NCBI RefSeq assembly: GCF_003665435.1
Contig: NZ_CP023407.1
Coordinates: 3,968,001 to 4,032,000, forward strand
Direction of reading: 5' to 3'
From: Streptomyces fungicidicus
Lineage (GTDB): Bacteria; Actinomycetota; Actinomycetes; Streptomycetales; Streptomycetaceae
Length of the DNA stretch: 64,000 nt
Shown piece after piece: positions 17,644-26,344 of the stretch. The position numbers were made by a program, and so were the translations under genes. Within the stretch, counting starts at the first letter, position 1; each line of letters starts with the position of its first letter. The notes beneath the pieces are model-generated. The model did no database searches. It saw only the letters and a list, made by a program, of their open reading frames with translations, and was not told the origin of the DNA.

Positions 17644-18786
17644 GTGAACCCCCGAACCCCCCGCCGCGCCCGCACCGCCGTGCGCCGTGCCGCCCTGCTC
17701 CTGGCCGCCGGTCTGCCGGTCCTGTCGCTCACCGCCTGCGGTGTCGCGGAGGGCGACGGCAGCGAGTCCGCGGCGCTGGGCAAGAGCTACGACATCACCG
17801 TGGGCCTGCTGCTGCCCGACAGGGACACGGCGCGCTTCGAGAAGTTCGACCACCCCCTCATCAAGGAGCGGATCTCCTCCCTCACCAACAAGCAGGGCAA
17901 GGTCGTCTACGCCAACGCCGAGGGCAGCCCGAAGAAGCAGAGCGAGCAGTTCGGCAAGCTGGTCGCCGACGGCGTCGACGCGATCCTGGTGAACGCGGTG
18001 GACTCCGCGGCCATCGCGCCCGACGTGGAGAAGGCGAAGGAGGCCGGCATACCCGTCATCGCCTACGACCGGCTCGCCGAGGGCCCGATCGACGCCTACG
18101 TCTCCCACGACAACGAGCTCGTCGGCCAGGTCCAGGGCCGGGCCCTTGTGAACGCGCTCGGTGAGGACGCCGAGGCCAGCAAGGTCGTGGTGATGCACGG
18201 TCCGTCCAGCGACCCGAACACGGCGCTGTTCCGCAAGGGCGCGCTCGGGGAGCTGGACGGCCATGTGGACATCGTCAAGTCGTACGACACCAGGAAGTGG
18301 CTGCCCGAGGTCGCCGCGGACAACATGCGCAAGGCGGTGAAGGAGGTCGGCGCGGGCGACATCGCGGCGGTCTACTCGGCCAACGACGGCATGGCCGGGG
18401 CCGTCATCGAGGTGCTGGAGGACGCCGGCGTCACCGACCTCCCGCCGGTGACCGGGCAGGACGCGGACCTGGCGGCGGTGCGCCGGGTCGTCGCGGGCAA
18501 GCAGTACATGACGGTCTACAAGCCGTTCATGCTGGAGGCGACGGGGGCCGCGGACATGGCGGTGGCCAAGGTGCAGGAGCGTTCGATCCAGTTCGACGCG
18601 CTCGCCCGTGACCTGGTCGACAGCCCGACGCGCAAGGACATCCCGGCGATGCTGGTCCCGGTGGTGGCGCTCACACGGGAGAACATCGAGGCCACGGTGA
18701 TCCAGGACGGCGTCTACACCGCCGAGGAGATCTGCGCGCCGGCCGCCCTCGCGGCGGACTGCGCCGAGATCGGGCTCAAGCCGTAG
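17644..18786 (+). CDS. Sugar ABC transporter substrate-binding lipoprotein
   Basis: 380 aa, GTG start at 17644. The signal ends in LSLTAC, a lipobox with Cys at about residue 32. The mature protein is a periplasmic-binding fold of the XylF/RbsB type (Peripla_BP_4): ITVGLLLPDRDTARFEKFDH, VDAILVNAVDS, GIPVIAYDRL, VYSANDGMAGAVIE and TGQDADLAAVRRV. Such proteins bind pentoses or related sugars and feed an ABC permease. No permease or ATPase gene is adjacent here, which is unusual for a D-xylose-type binding protein. It may be an orphan or work with a distant transporter. Confidence 0.9.
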   Translation: MNPRTPRRARTAVRRAALLLAAGLPVLSLTACGVAEGDGSESAALGKSYDITVGLLLPDRDTARFEKFDHPLIKERISSLTNKQGKVVYANAEGSPKKQSEQFGKLVADGVDAILVNAVDSAAIAPDVEKAKEAGIPVIAYDRLAEGPIDAYVSHDNELVGQVQGRALVNALGEDAEASKVVVMHGPSSDPNTALFRKGALGELDGHVDIVKSYDTRKWLPEVAADNMRKAVKEVGAGDIAAVYSANDGMAGAVIEVLEDAGVTDLPPVTGQDADLAAVRRVVAGKQYMTVYKPFMLEATGAADMAVAKVQERSIQFDALARDLVDSPTRKDIPAMLVPVVALTRENIEATVIQDGVYTAEEICAPAALAADCAEIGLKP

Positions 18787-18884
18787 GGGTGTGACGGGGG
18801 CCACACGCGCGGTGCGATGACTCCGCCCTCCGCCGGGGGTCGTACCAGTGACACCACCGGCGCAGGGCGAGACGGGAGCACCCC

Positions 18885-19094
18885 ATGAGTGACGCAGTGA
18901 AGGGTCCGGCCAGCTACTTCCCCTCCATCGAGAAGAAGTACGGCCGTCCGGTCGCCGAGTGGAAGGAGCTCATCCGCTCCTCCCCGCTCACCCGGCACAT
19001 GGAGCTGGTCGCCTGGCTCAAGACCGAGCACGGACTGGGACACGGCCACGCCAACGCGCTGGTCGCCCACACGCTGGCCGAGTCCCGCGGCTGA
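18885..19094 (+). CDS. DUF4287 protein
   Basis: 69 aa, ATG at 18885 after CGGGAGCA. The whole protein is one DUF4287 domain (SYFPSIEKKYGRPVAEWKEL, then HMELVAWLKTEHGLGHGHAN), a short helical unit also found fused to DUF5655 transport-like proteins. It is cytoplasmic, and its function is unknown. It ends one base before the stop of the convergent acyltransferase gene. Confidence 0.88.
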   Translation: MSDAVKGPASYFPSIEKKYGRPVAEWKELIRSSPLTRHMELVAWLKTEHGLGHGHANALVAHTLAESRG

Positions 19095-19095
19095 G

Positions 19096-20301
19096 TCACA
19101 CCCGGCCGGGCACGGGGCGCCGGGCCCGGCGCAGGAACGGCGCCTCGACGGCGTAGTACGACAGCAGGGCCATCAGGACGCTCAGCAGGGCGGTGGCCGG
19201 GAGCAGCCCGTCCGTCATGCCGAGCGAGGCCAGCAGCCGTACGACGGGGTAGTGCCACAGGTAGATGCCGTAGCTCAGGTTGCGGCCCACCCAGACCAGC
19301 GGCGTCAGCGAGAGCAGCCGGGACATCCGTCCCCCGGGGCGCAGCTCCAGCGCCGCGACCAGGGTGGCGGAGAGCACCGCCACGACCAGGAACCCGACGG
19401 TGTACCAGGCGGCAGTCAGCAGGCCGGCGTCGGCGGTTACCGGCATCAGCCAGGCCACCAGCGCGAGCGCGCCCAGCGCGGGCCACGCCAGCCGGCCCGC
19501 CCAGGTGCGCAGCACCGCCAGCCGGGGATCGTCGGCGCGCAGCCGGGCCAGGACCACCGCGACGAGGGCGCCGGCCAGCAGCTGGTCGGCGCGGGTGTCG
19601 GTGCCGTTGTAGATGCGGTGGGCCGCGTCGGGATTCCACAGGGCGCAGCGCCACAGCACCGGCAGCGCGCACAGGGCCGCCGTCCAGAGCAGCACCGCAC
19701 GGGCGCGGGCGAACCGCAGCAGCACCAGCAGCACGAGCGGCCACAGCAGGTAGAACTGCTCCTCCACACCCAGCGACCAGGTGTGCGCGAGCGGCCCCAT
19801 GAGGTCGCCGTACGGTCCGGGCTCCATGGCCCGTACGACGTTGACCAGGAACAGCGCCGACAGCCCGGCCGCCCGCAGGGAGCCGTCGAAACCCCACAGC
19901 GAGGTGGTCGTCGACAGGATGGCGCAGACCGCGCACAGCGCCAGCAGCGCCGGGACCAGCCGGAGCCAGCGCCGCCGGTAGAAGGGGAGCAGGGCGATGC
20001 CGCCGGAGCGGGCGTACTCGGCGAGCAGCAGCCGGGTGATGACGAAGCCGCTGAGGGTGAAGAAGAGGTCCACGGCCACCGAGCCGCCCGGCAGCAGGTC
20101 CGGCGTGACGTGGTAGGTGAGCACCAGCGCGACCGCCACCGTCCGCAGCCCGTCCAGGCCGCCGACCCGGCCGCTGCGCGCCACCGCGGACGGGAAGCCC
20201 CGTCCGTCGGGCACGGCGGGTCTCGCGCGTCCGCGAGGCTCCGCCGTTCTCGTCTCCACTCCGGGTTCTTCTGCTGTCGCCGGGCCCGCTTCCTGCGCCA
20301 T
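19096..20301 (-). CDS. Membrane acyltransferase, OafA/YrhL family
   Basis: 401 aa, with a 45-residue polar N-terminus and then about ten membrane helices. Family motifs are clear: LDGLRTVAVALVLTYHVTPD with the catalytic-type His, FFTLSGFVITRLL, FYRRRWLRLVPAL, and HTWSLGVEEQFYLLWPL. Acyltransferase_3 proteins move acyl groups from cytoplasmic donors to sugars or antibiotics on the outer face. The substrate is unknown. It is divergent from the sigma-factor gene with 220 bases between them. Confidence 0.92.
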   Translation of the reverse strand: MAQEAGPATAEEPGVETRTAEPRGRARPAVPDGRGFPSAVARSGRVGGLDGLRTVAVALVLTYHVTPDLLPGGSVAVDLFFTLSGFVITRLLLAEYARSGGIALLPFYRRRWLRLVPALLALCAVCAILSTTTSLWGFDGSLRAAGLSALFLVNVVRAMEPGPYGDLMGPLAHTWSLGVEEQFYLLWPLVLLVLLRFARARAVLLWTAALCALPVLWRCALWNPDAAHRIYNGTDTRADQLLAGALVAVVLARLRADDPRLAVLRTWAGRLAWPALGALALVAWLMPVTADAGLLTAAWYTVGFLVVAVLSATLVAALELRPGGRMSRLLSLTPLVWVGRNLSYGIYLWHYPVVRLLASLGMTDGLLPATALLSVLMALLSYYAVEAPFLRRARRPVPGRV

Positions 20302-20351
20302 GAAGGAGATCGCTCCCCGTTGCCGACTACAAGGGAATAATCAGATCCCGC

Positions 20352-20371
20352 CTGTCCAGAAACGGCGGGCC
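20352..20371. promoter_or_regulatory. 20-base motif shared with the sigma-factor target gene
   Basis: CTGTCCAGAAACGGCGGGCC lies 150 bases before the sigma gene. The same sequence with two changes occurs at 21497-21516 before the oxidoreductase. It also sits inside a CCCGCC...GGCGGG inverted repeat here. A common promoter or operator is likely. Confidence 0.45.
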
Positions 20372-20521
20372 CATGCGGTTCCGGGCCCCGGCCACCGGAT
20401 CGGCGGACGCGGGCGACGGAGTGGACTCCGCCGCTCCGGAGCGGCTCCAGGGGCGGCTCCGGGGCCGTTCCGCGCCCGGCTGCCCGTGCCTCCCGGAGCC
20501 GGGCCGGGCTACGATCCGGTC

Positions 20522-21466
20522 ATGGCCCTGACCATCGAGGACGTGGACCGGTTCGAGGCCTCCAGGCCGCGCCTGGAAGCCATCGCCTACCGCCTTCTCG
20601 GCTCCGCGAGCGAGGCCGAGGACGCCGTGCAGGAGACGTTCCTGCGCTGGCAGGCCGCCGATGTCGGGCAGATCCGGGTGCCCGAGGCGTGGCTGACGAA
20701 GGTGCTCACCAACCTGTGCCTCAACCAGCTGACCTCCGCCCGCGCCCGGCGCGAGACCTACGTCGGCGAATGGCTGCCCGAGCCGCTGCTCGCCGGCGAC
20801 CCGATGCTCGGCCCCGCCGACACCGCCGAACAGCGCGAGTCGGTCTCGTACGCGGTCCTCGTCCTGCTGGAACGCCTCTCCCCGAACGAGCGCGCGGTGT
20901 ACGTGCTGCGGGAGGCCTTCGGCTACCCGCACCGGGAGATCGCCGCGATCCTCGACCTCACCGAGGCCGCCAGCCAGCAGCTCCACCACCGCGCCAGGAA
21001 GCACGTCGCGGACGGCAAGGCCCGCACCGAGGTCGACGAGGCCGCCGCCCGGCGCATCGTCGACGAGTTCCTCGCGGCCGCCACCAGCGGCCGGACCGAG
21101 CCGCTGGTGCGGCTGCTCACCCAGGACGCCGTCGCGGTCGGCGACGGCGGCGGGAAGGTCCCGGCCCGCGCCAAGGCGTTCCGGGGCGCGCTCGCGGTCG
21201 CCACGTTCATGCGGGGCCTGTTCAAGCCCGGCAAGGCCAAGCGCGCCCTCATCGGCGGCTCGCCCGGCGTCCACGCCACCACCGCCAACGGCGACCCCGC
21301 CCTGGTGGCGGTCCTCGACGGCCGGATCGTCGGCGTCATCTGCTTCGCGGTCACCCCCGAGGGCATCACCGCGATCCGCAGCCAGGTCAACCCCGACAAG
21401 CTGGAACGCGCGACCCGCCACTGGGCGGGCACCGACCACGGGGAGCCCCTGCTCCACGCCTTCTGA
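20522..21466 (+). CDS. sigJ: ECF sigma factor, SigJ/ECF41 type
   Basis: 314 aa. Sigma region 2 is at residues about 9-75 (YRLLGSASEAEDAVQETFLR), region 4 at about 115-170 (LSPNERAVYVLREAFGYPHR, then EIAAILDLTEAASQQ). A SnoaL-like C-terminal extension at about 178-290 defines the ECF41/SigJ group, in which this extension controls sigma activity in place of an anti-sigma factor. ECF41 genes usually sit next to a redox or COMM-domain gene; here an NDH-2-like oxidoreductase follows 100 bases downstream. It is probably the direct target, supported by a shared 20-base motif. Confidence 0.93.
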   Translation: MALTIEDVDRFEASRPRLEAIAYRLLGSASEAEDAVQETFLRWQAADVGQIRVPEAWLTKVLTNLCLNQLTSARARRETYVGEWLPEPLLAGDPMLGPADTAEQRESVSYAVLVLLERLSPNERAVYVLREAFGYPHREIAAILDLTEAASQQLHHRARKHVADGKARTEVDEAAARRIVDEFLAAATSGRTEPLVRLLTQDAVAVGDGGGKVPARAKAFRGALAVATFMRGLFKPGKAKRALIGGSPGVHATTANGDPALVAVLDGRIVGVICFAVTPEGITAIRSQVNPDKLERATRHWAGTDHGEPLLHAF

Positions 21467-21496
21467 GCAGGAAGTGACGCACGTCACATTCAGCTG

Positions 21497-21516
21497 CTGT
21501 CAGGAAACGGCGGGCC
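21497..21516 (+). promoter_or_regulatory. Candidate SigJ-dependent promoter element
   Basis: CTGTCAGGAAACGGCGGGCC, 51 bases before the oxidoreductase start, matches 18 of 20 bases of the motif at 20352-20371. TCACATT, similar to the ECF41 -35 TGTCACA, lies just upstream at about 21484. Confidence 0.45.
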
Positions 21517-21566
21517 GCCCGGTTCAGGGGGCGGACCCGCCGGAAAGCCGACGACAGGAGCAGGAA

Positions 21567-22802
21567 ATGCAGCACCGCATCATCGTCCTCGGGGCCGGTT
21601 ACACCGGAGCCGTCGCCGCCGGCCGCCTGGCCAGGCGACTGCGCCGCGAAGACGTCGCCCTCACCCTCGTCAACGCCGAGCCCGACTTCGTCGAGCGCGT
21701 CCGGATGCACCAGCTCGCGGTCGGCCAGGAGCTCAGGCCCCGCCCGTTCCGCGAGATGTTCGCCGGCACCGGAGTGGAACTGAGGCAGGCGACGGTGACC
21801 GGCGTGGACGCCGACCGCAGGACCGTCACCGTCACCGACGCCGCCGGGACGACCGGCGAACTGCCCTACGACACCCTCGTGTACGCCCTCGGCAGCCGCT
21901 GGGACACCCACGGCGTCCCCGGCGCCGCCGAGCACGCCCACGAGATCGCGAGCCGCCCCGGTGCCCTCCGGCTGCGCGAGCGCCTGGCCGGCCTGGCCGC
22001 CGGCGAGCCCGTGGTCGTGGTAGGCGGCGGACTCACCGGCCTGGAGGCCGCGACGGAGATCGCCGAGTCCCGCCCGGACCTCGACGTCTCCCTGGTCGCC
22101 CGCGGCGACCTCGGCGACTGGCTCTCCCCCAGGGGCCGCCGGCACCTGCGGAAGGTCTTCGACGGGCTCGGCATCACCGTGCACGAGCGGACGCCCGTCA
22201 CCGCCGTCGCGGCCGGCCACGTCACCACCGACGGCGGCGGCACCCTCCCGGCCGCGGTCACCCTGTGGACCACCGGCTTCGCCGTCCACCCGATCGCGAA
22301 GGCCACCACCCTGGAGTCCACCGGCACCGGGCAGATCGTGGTCGACGGCACCATGCGCTCCGTCTCCCACCCGGAGGTGTACGCCATCGGCGACGCGGCG
22401 ATGGTGGAGGGCCCCGGCGGCAAGCCGCTGCGGATGTCCTGCGCCTCGGGAGTCCCCACCGCCTGGCAGGCCGCCGACGCCATCGCGGCCCGTCTGACCG
22501 GCGGAAAGCTCCCCACGACCGCGCCCCGCTACTTCAACCAGTGCATCTCGCTGGGCCGCAGGGAGGGCCTGATCCAGTACGTCACCGCCGACGACCGCTC
22601 CGTCAGGGCGGCCCTGACCGGACGCCTCGCGGCCCGCTACAAGGAACTGGTCTGCAAGGGCGCCGCCTGGGGCGTGGCCAACCCGACCCTCGGCCTCCCC
22701 ACCCGCCGCCGCCCCGTCCTCCCCGGACCCGCCACGCCGGCCGGCGCCCCGGCCGCCACCCCGGAGGCCACCCCGGACGCCCCGGTCGACACCGCGGCCT
22801 GA
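21567..22802 (+). CDS. NADH dehydrogenase-like FAD oxidoreductase
   Basis: 411 aa, ATG at 21567 after AGGAGCAGG. It is a two-dinucleotide-fold flavoprotein of the NDH-2 (Ndh) family: IIVLGAGYTGAVAAGRL binds FAD at the N-terminus, VVVVGGGLTGLEAATEI (about residues 150-167) binds NAD(P)H, and EVYAIGDAA is the second FAD motif. No membrane helix is present. NDH-2 enzymes pass electrons from NADH to quinones; the exact acceptor here is unknown. Its place after the SigJ-type sigma factor and the shared upstream motif make it a probable member of that regulon. The Pro/Ala tail (last 35 residues) is likely disordered. Confidence 0.9.
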   Translation: MQHRIIVLGAGYTGAVAAGRLARRLRREDVALTLVNAEPDFVERVRMHQLAVGQELRPRPFREMFAGTGVELRQATVTGVDADRRTVTVTDAAGTTGELPYDTLVYALGSRWDTHGVPGAAEHAHEIASRPGALRLRERLAGLAAGEPVVVVGGGLTGLEAATEIAESRPDLDVSLVARGDLGDWLSPRGRRHLRKVFDGLGITVHERTPVTAVAAGHVTTDGGGTLPAAVTLWTTGFAVHPIAKATTLESTGTGQIVVDGTMRSVSHPEVYAIGDAAMVEGPGGKPLRMSCASGVPTAWQAADAIAARLTGGKLPTTAPRYFNQCISLGRREGLIQYVTADDRSVRAALTGRLAARYKELVCKGAAWGVANPTLGLPTRRRPVLPGPATPAGAPAATPEATPDAPVDTAA

Positions 22803-22805
22803 CAC

Positions 22806-22847
22806 CCGCACGGGGCGCCCCGGGGCACGGGGCGCCCCGGCGTGCGG
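22806..22847 (+). terminator. Terminator after the oxidoreductase
   Basis: Nested inverted repeats (CCGCAC ... GTGCGG outside, GGGGCGCCCC copies inside) follow the stop codon directly. Confidence 0.65.
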
Positions 22848-22904
22848 CAGGACGGTCAGTTTTCGAGAAGCGCCCGCCGGACGGGCGACCGTACCGTCGA
22901 AGAC

Positions 22905-23537
22905 ATGGACTCCCTCGACTCCGTCACCCTGGAAGCGTCCGACCCCAGGGCCGCCGCCGACTTCCACTCCGCCGCCTTCGGACTGGACGCGTCACTGGTA
23001 CGCGTACGCGCCTCCGAGGCCCCGACGACCGGCTTCCGCGGCTTCACCCTGTCGCTGGTGGTGTCCCAGCCGGGCGACGTCGACGCGCTCTTCCTCACCG
23101 CCCGCGACGCCGGCGCCACCGTCCTCAAGCCCGCAGCGAAGTCGCTGTGGGGGTACGGCGGCGTCCTCCGGGCCCCGGACGGCACGATCTGGCAGATCGC
23201 GACGTCGGCGAAGAAGGACACCGGCCCGGCCACCCGGGACATCGACGAACTGGTGCTCCTGCTGGGCGTGGAGGACGTGAAGGCGAGCAAGCGGTTCTAC
23301 GTGGAGCAGGGCCTCACCGTGAACAAGAGCTTCGGCGGCAAGTACGTCGAGTTCGCCGCCGGGCCCGGCACCGTCAAGCTCTCCCTGTACAAGCGCCGAG
23401 GCCTCGCCAAGGTCGCCGGCGTCCCCGCCGACGGCACCGGCTCCCACCGTCTCGTCCTGGCCGCCGCCACCCGCCCCTTCACCGACCCCGACGGCTTCAC
23501 CTGGGAACCGACCGCTCCCCGCACCGTCCCCGCCTGA
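22905..23537 (+). CDS. VOC/glyoxalase-like protein
   Basis: 210 aa made of two vicinal-oxygen-chelate modules (residues about 5-105 and 115-205). The first reads LEASDPRAAADFHSAAFGLD, with APDGTIWQI at its end; the second reads LGVEDVKASKRFYVEQGLTV, with TDPDGFTWE at its end. Such proteins bind a divalent metal and act as glyoxalases, dioxygenases or antibiotic-binding proteins; the substrate cannot be told. The ATG at 22905 was chosen because the VOC fold begins there. No operon partner is visible. Confidence 0.88.
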   Translation: MDSLDSVTLEASDPRAAADFHSAAFGLDASLVRVRASEAPTTGFRGFTLSLVVSQPGDVDALFLTARDAGATVLKPAAKSLWGYGGVLRAPDGTIWQIATSAKKDTGPATRDIDELVLLLGVEDVKASKRFYVEQGLTVNKSFGGKYVEFAAGPGTVKLSLYKRRGLAKVAGVPADGTGSHRLVLAAATRPFTDPDGFTWEPTAPRTVPA

Positions 23538-23561
23538 CCCCCCGGGGGCGGTGACGGTGGT

Positions 23562-24335
23562 TCAGCGCACCGGGAAGCCGAAGGCGTAGCCCTCCGCCTT
23601 GAGGGAGGGGAGGACCCGGCGCAGGGCCTCGACGGTCTGGGAGCGGTCGCCGCCCGCGTCGTGGAAGAGCAGCGTCGGCCCGTTGGGGAGCTCCCGCTCG
23701 ACGGTGGCGACGATGGCGTCGGTGCCGGGCCGCTCGAAGTCCTTGGTGTCGACGTTCCAGCCCAGCGGGCGCATGCCCCGGGAGGCGGCCAGCTCGCGGC
23801 TGTACGGGGTGAACGCCCCGCCGGGCGCCCGGTAGTACATCGGCCGCACACCCCCGGACGCCTTGGTGATCATGCGCTCGGCGTCGAGGATCTCCTTCGA
23901 CTGGTACGCCTCGGGCTTCTTGTCCATGCCGGTGTCGTGCGACACCGAGTGGTCGCACAGCCGGTGCCCGGCCGCGACCACGTCCTTCACGAGGTCCGGG
24001 TGCGTCTGCGCCTGGATCCCCGTCATGCAGAACGTGGCCTTCACCCCGTACTCCCGCAGCACGTCCAGCACTTGGGGGGTCCAGCCGGGGTCGGGGCCGT
24101 CGTCGATGGTGATGTTCACGCCGCGGGCCCCCGCGTCGGAGGCGTGCACGATGGTCTTCGCGACCGGCTGGACGTCACCGCCCGGCGTCGCGGACGCGGA
24201 CGCCTGGGGCGTCCCCCCGCCCTCGACACCGGCCTGCGCGGTCCACACCGAGGCGCCGACGGCCAGCACCGTCACGCCGAGGGCCGCACCGACCACCTTG
24301 CCGTACCAGCCCCGCCCGCCGCCGTGCCGTGCCAT
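23562..24335 (-). CDS. Polysaccharide deacetylase (NodB/CE4)
   Basis: 257 aa with an N-terminal membrane anchor or signal (GKVVGAALGVTVLAVGASVW, residues about 12-31) and a Ser/Thr-rich linker. The NodB domain (about 68-257) shows NITIDDGPD (catalytic Asp and metal Asp), HSVSHD (metal His pair), RAPGG and LLFHDAG. CE4 enzymes remove acetyl groups from chitin-like or peptidoglycan sugars outside the cell. The neighbours give no clue to the polymer. It is convergent with the VOC gene. Confidence 0.93.
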   Translation of the reverse strand: MARHGGGRGWYGKVVGAALGVTVLAVGASVWTAQAGVEGGGTPQASASATPGGDVQPVAKTIVHASDAGARGVNITIDDGPDPGWTPQVLDVLREYGVKATFCMTGIQAQTHPDLVKDVVAAGHRLCDHSVSHDTGMDKKPEAYQSKEILDAERMITKASGGVRPMYYRAPGGAFTPYSRELAASRGMRPLGWNVDTKDFERPGTDAIVATVERELPNGPTLLFHDAGGDRSQTVEALRRVLPSLKAEGYAFGFPVR

Positions 24336-24507
24336 GTCCGCCCCGTTTCCCCGCAGTCACCGGTCGCCCCTCGGCCCCTTCGGGACCACCTGGCAGGACG
24401 ACGGGAGGACGCCCGCGGCTCCGTCCGTTACCGATCACGGACAATCCCGGGGGAGTTCACGGACAACGTGCCGACCGGCGGCACGTCGGCGGGGATAGCC
24501 TCGGCCC

Positions 24508-24975
24508 ATGCCGAGCTTCGAGATCACGCCGATAGGTACGGTCCGGAACGACCGGACGGACGTCCAGCACACGGACGAGTGGGGCGCCGTCCGCAGCACG
24601 ATCACCGTCGACGAGCGCTTCGGCGAGGCCTGTCTCCAGGGCCTGGAGGGCTTCTCCCACGTGGAGGTCCTCTTCGTCTTCGACCAGCTGCCGGAGCTCG
24701 ACGACTACCGCGAGCCCCGCCCCTACCGCGGCCGCCCCGACCTCCCGCCGGTCGGCGTCTTCGCCGGCCGCGGCCCCCGCCGGCCGAACCGCATCGGCGT
24801 GACGTCCTGCGCCATCGAGTCGGTCCACGGCCGCCAACTGACGGTGACCGGCCTCGACGCGGTCACGGGCACCCCGGTCATCGACCTCAAACCGGCGATG
24901 CGCGAGTTCCACCCCAAGGACATCACCCAGCCGGAGTGGGTCAGCGCGATGATGTCGGACTACTTCAAGCCGTGA
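24508..24975 (+). CDS. trmO: tRNA m6t6A37 methyltransferase TrmO
   Basis: 155 aa, a single TsaA/TrmO domain. Opening FEITPIGTVRNDRTDVQHTD and the core GVFAGRGPRRPNRIGVTSC, with VIDLKPAMREFHP near the end, are diagnostic. TrmO uses S-adenosylmethionine to N6-methylate t6A at position 37 of a threonine tRNA. The C-terminal extension found in E. coli TrmO is missing, as in many actinobacterial forms. It is the last gene of normal codon use before the lower-GC segment. Confidence 0.93.
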   Translation: MPSFEITPIGTVRNDRTDVQHTDEWGAVRSTITVDERFGEACLQGLEGFSHVEVLFVFDQLPELDDYREPRPYRGRPDLPPVGVFAGRGPRRPNRIGVTSCAIESVHGRQLTVTGLDAVTGTPVIDLKPAMREFHPKDITQPEWVSAMMSDYFKP

Positions 24976-25086
24976 ACGGCGCCGAACGCTGCGCTGGGGC
25001 ACGACAACTCGGCTTCGTACAGGGGCTGTAGAAGCCTCTCACCTGGCATCATCGTAGGGATCTGAGCAGCCTTGGGAGGGGGAGCT

Positions 25087-26331
25087 GTGAAGCTGATGGT
25101 CTCTCGGATGGTGGACAAGCGCACCCTCTTCTTCGGGGAGGCCGACTCCTACACCGTCGTGACCCACGGAGTCGACACCCACGAACTCCTGACGAAACTG
25201 CGCACCTCCGCGTTGCTGTACGACCATGTGATCCTGGCGGCAGCGTATTTCTGGCAGTCTCAGGAACTTCGGTACATCCTTCCTTACGTGACGCAACTGA
25301 TCGAGACCGGTGAGATCCTTCCGTCGATCCGGTCTCCGCGCGTCACGCGAGATGTCATGGACTATTTCGACAAGCGACTGGAGGACACCTCCGGGCTGAT
25401 CGGTACTCCGGTCTTCGAGATCCAGGCACTGGCTTCGGAGATTGCCCGTCCGGAACAACGACCGGTGGCCGAACAGCTTGCCCGCCTCGGCACGGTCGTG
25501 CACCTCGACACCAGGTCTGTCGAAGACGCCTTCAGGCACATGTGGTTGGCGGATACGGTCAATATCCGTGACCCGTTCTCAGTGCGCAACGCGGTGGTGG
25601 AAACGATCGGCGGGCACGACCGTGCCGGTGAGATGCTGAGGGGAATCGGGGGAATAGCGCATCAGGCGTTCTTCTCGCGCAGCGTCGTGGCGCAGGAACT
25701 GTACGGCATGAGCCTTCCTCCTTCGTTGACAATCATGCTCGTGGAACGGGCGTCGGAGCTGTACCTCCGGTCGAACGCGTCCGTATGCGGGAGCGAGCAG
25801 TTCGTGTCGTCCCGCAGCGCAGGAATGGTTGGCCCATTGGCGTCGGCGAACATCGACCTGTTCACCCGCGTGCTGGGAGTCTGCGGCATCACGCCGAGGC
25901 AACTGCACGGACTTGCCGACGGCGAACTTCTGGCCATCAAGTACTCCGAGGAATTCCAGGCATTTCGCGAGACCTACTTCCGTCTCGTGGAGACCGCCAC
26001 CCTGGAGCACGGAAACTTCACGGACGAAGTATGGCAGCGTTTCGAGAGAGTGCGGTCGCGTGATCGCACGGCGAAGCGGTTCATCCGCGTCCTCAAGTCG
26101 ATCGAGTTGGCCTCGGGTGCTCTGTTCGCGGCCGCATTGGGTTCGGTTGTTCAGGAAGCGACTCCGTTCGGGCAGACGCTCTTGGCTGCCAGCGGTGCCG
26201 GCGTCGGAGCGGGCAGATTCCTCAGCCGCCTCAAACGCCTCAACTCCACGCCGGTCGACGATTTCGTGGAGTTCGCCACGCGCAAGGAATACCGGGCGCG
26301 GTTGCGTGCATCCTTTCAATTGAGGAGCTGA
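25087..26331 (+). CDS. Hypothetical protein, 414 aa, possible transferred gene
   Basis: The GTG at 25087 follows GGGAGGGGG. Codon use is visibly less GC-biased than the flanking genes (many AAT, GAA, TTC, CAT codons), as in the next gene. The N-terminal 330 residues look soluble and helical (LLTKLRTSALLYDHVILAAA, YILPYVTQLIETGEILPSIR). Residues about 345-385 contain two weakly hydrophobic Ala/Gly stretches (ELASGALFAAALGSVVQE and TLLAASGAGVGAGRFL) that might associate with a membrane. I do not recognise a family. It is convergent with the ThiC-like gene, ending only 14 bases from it. Confidence 0.75.
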   Translation: MKLMVSRMVDKRTLFFGEADSYTVVTHGVDTHELLTKLRTSALLYDHVILAAAYFWQSQELRYILPYVTQLIETGEILPSIRSPRVTRDVMDYFDKRLEDTSGLIGTPVFEIQALASEIARPEQRPVAEQLARLGTVVHLDTRSVEDAFRHMWLADTVNIRDPFSVRNAVVETIGGHDRAGEMLRGIGGIAHQAFFSRSVVAQELYGMSLPPSLTIMLVERASELYLRSNASVCGSEQFVSSRSAGMVGPLASANIDLFTRVLGVCGITPRQLHGLADGELLAIKYSEEFQAFRETYFRLVETATLEHGNFTDEVWQRFERVRSRDRTAKRFIRVLKSIELASGALFAAALGSVVQEATPFGQTLLAASGAGVGAGRFLSRLKRLNSTPVDDFVEFATRKEYRARLRASFQLRS

Positions 26332-26344
26332 ACTCTCGATCCGC

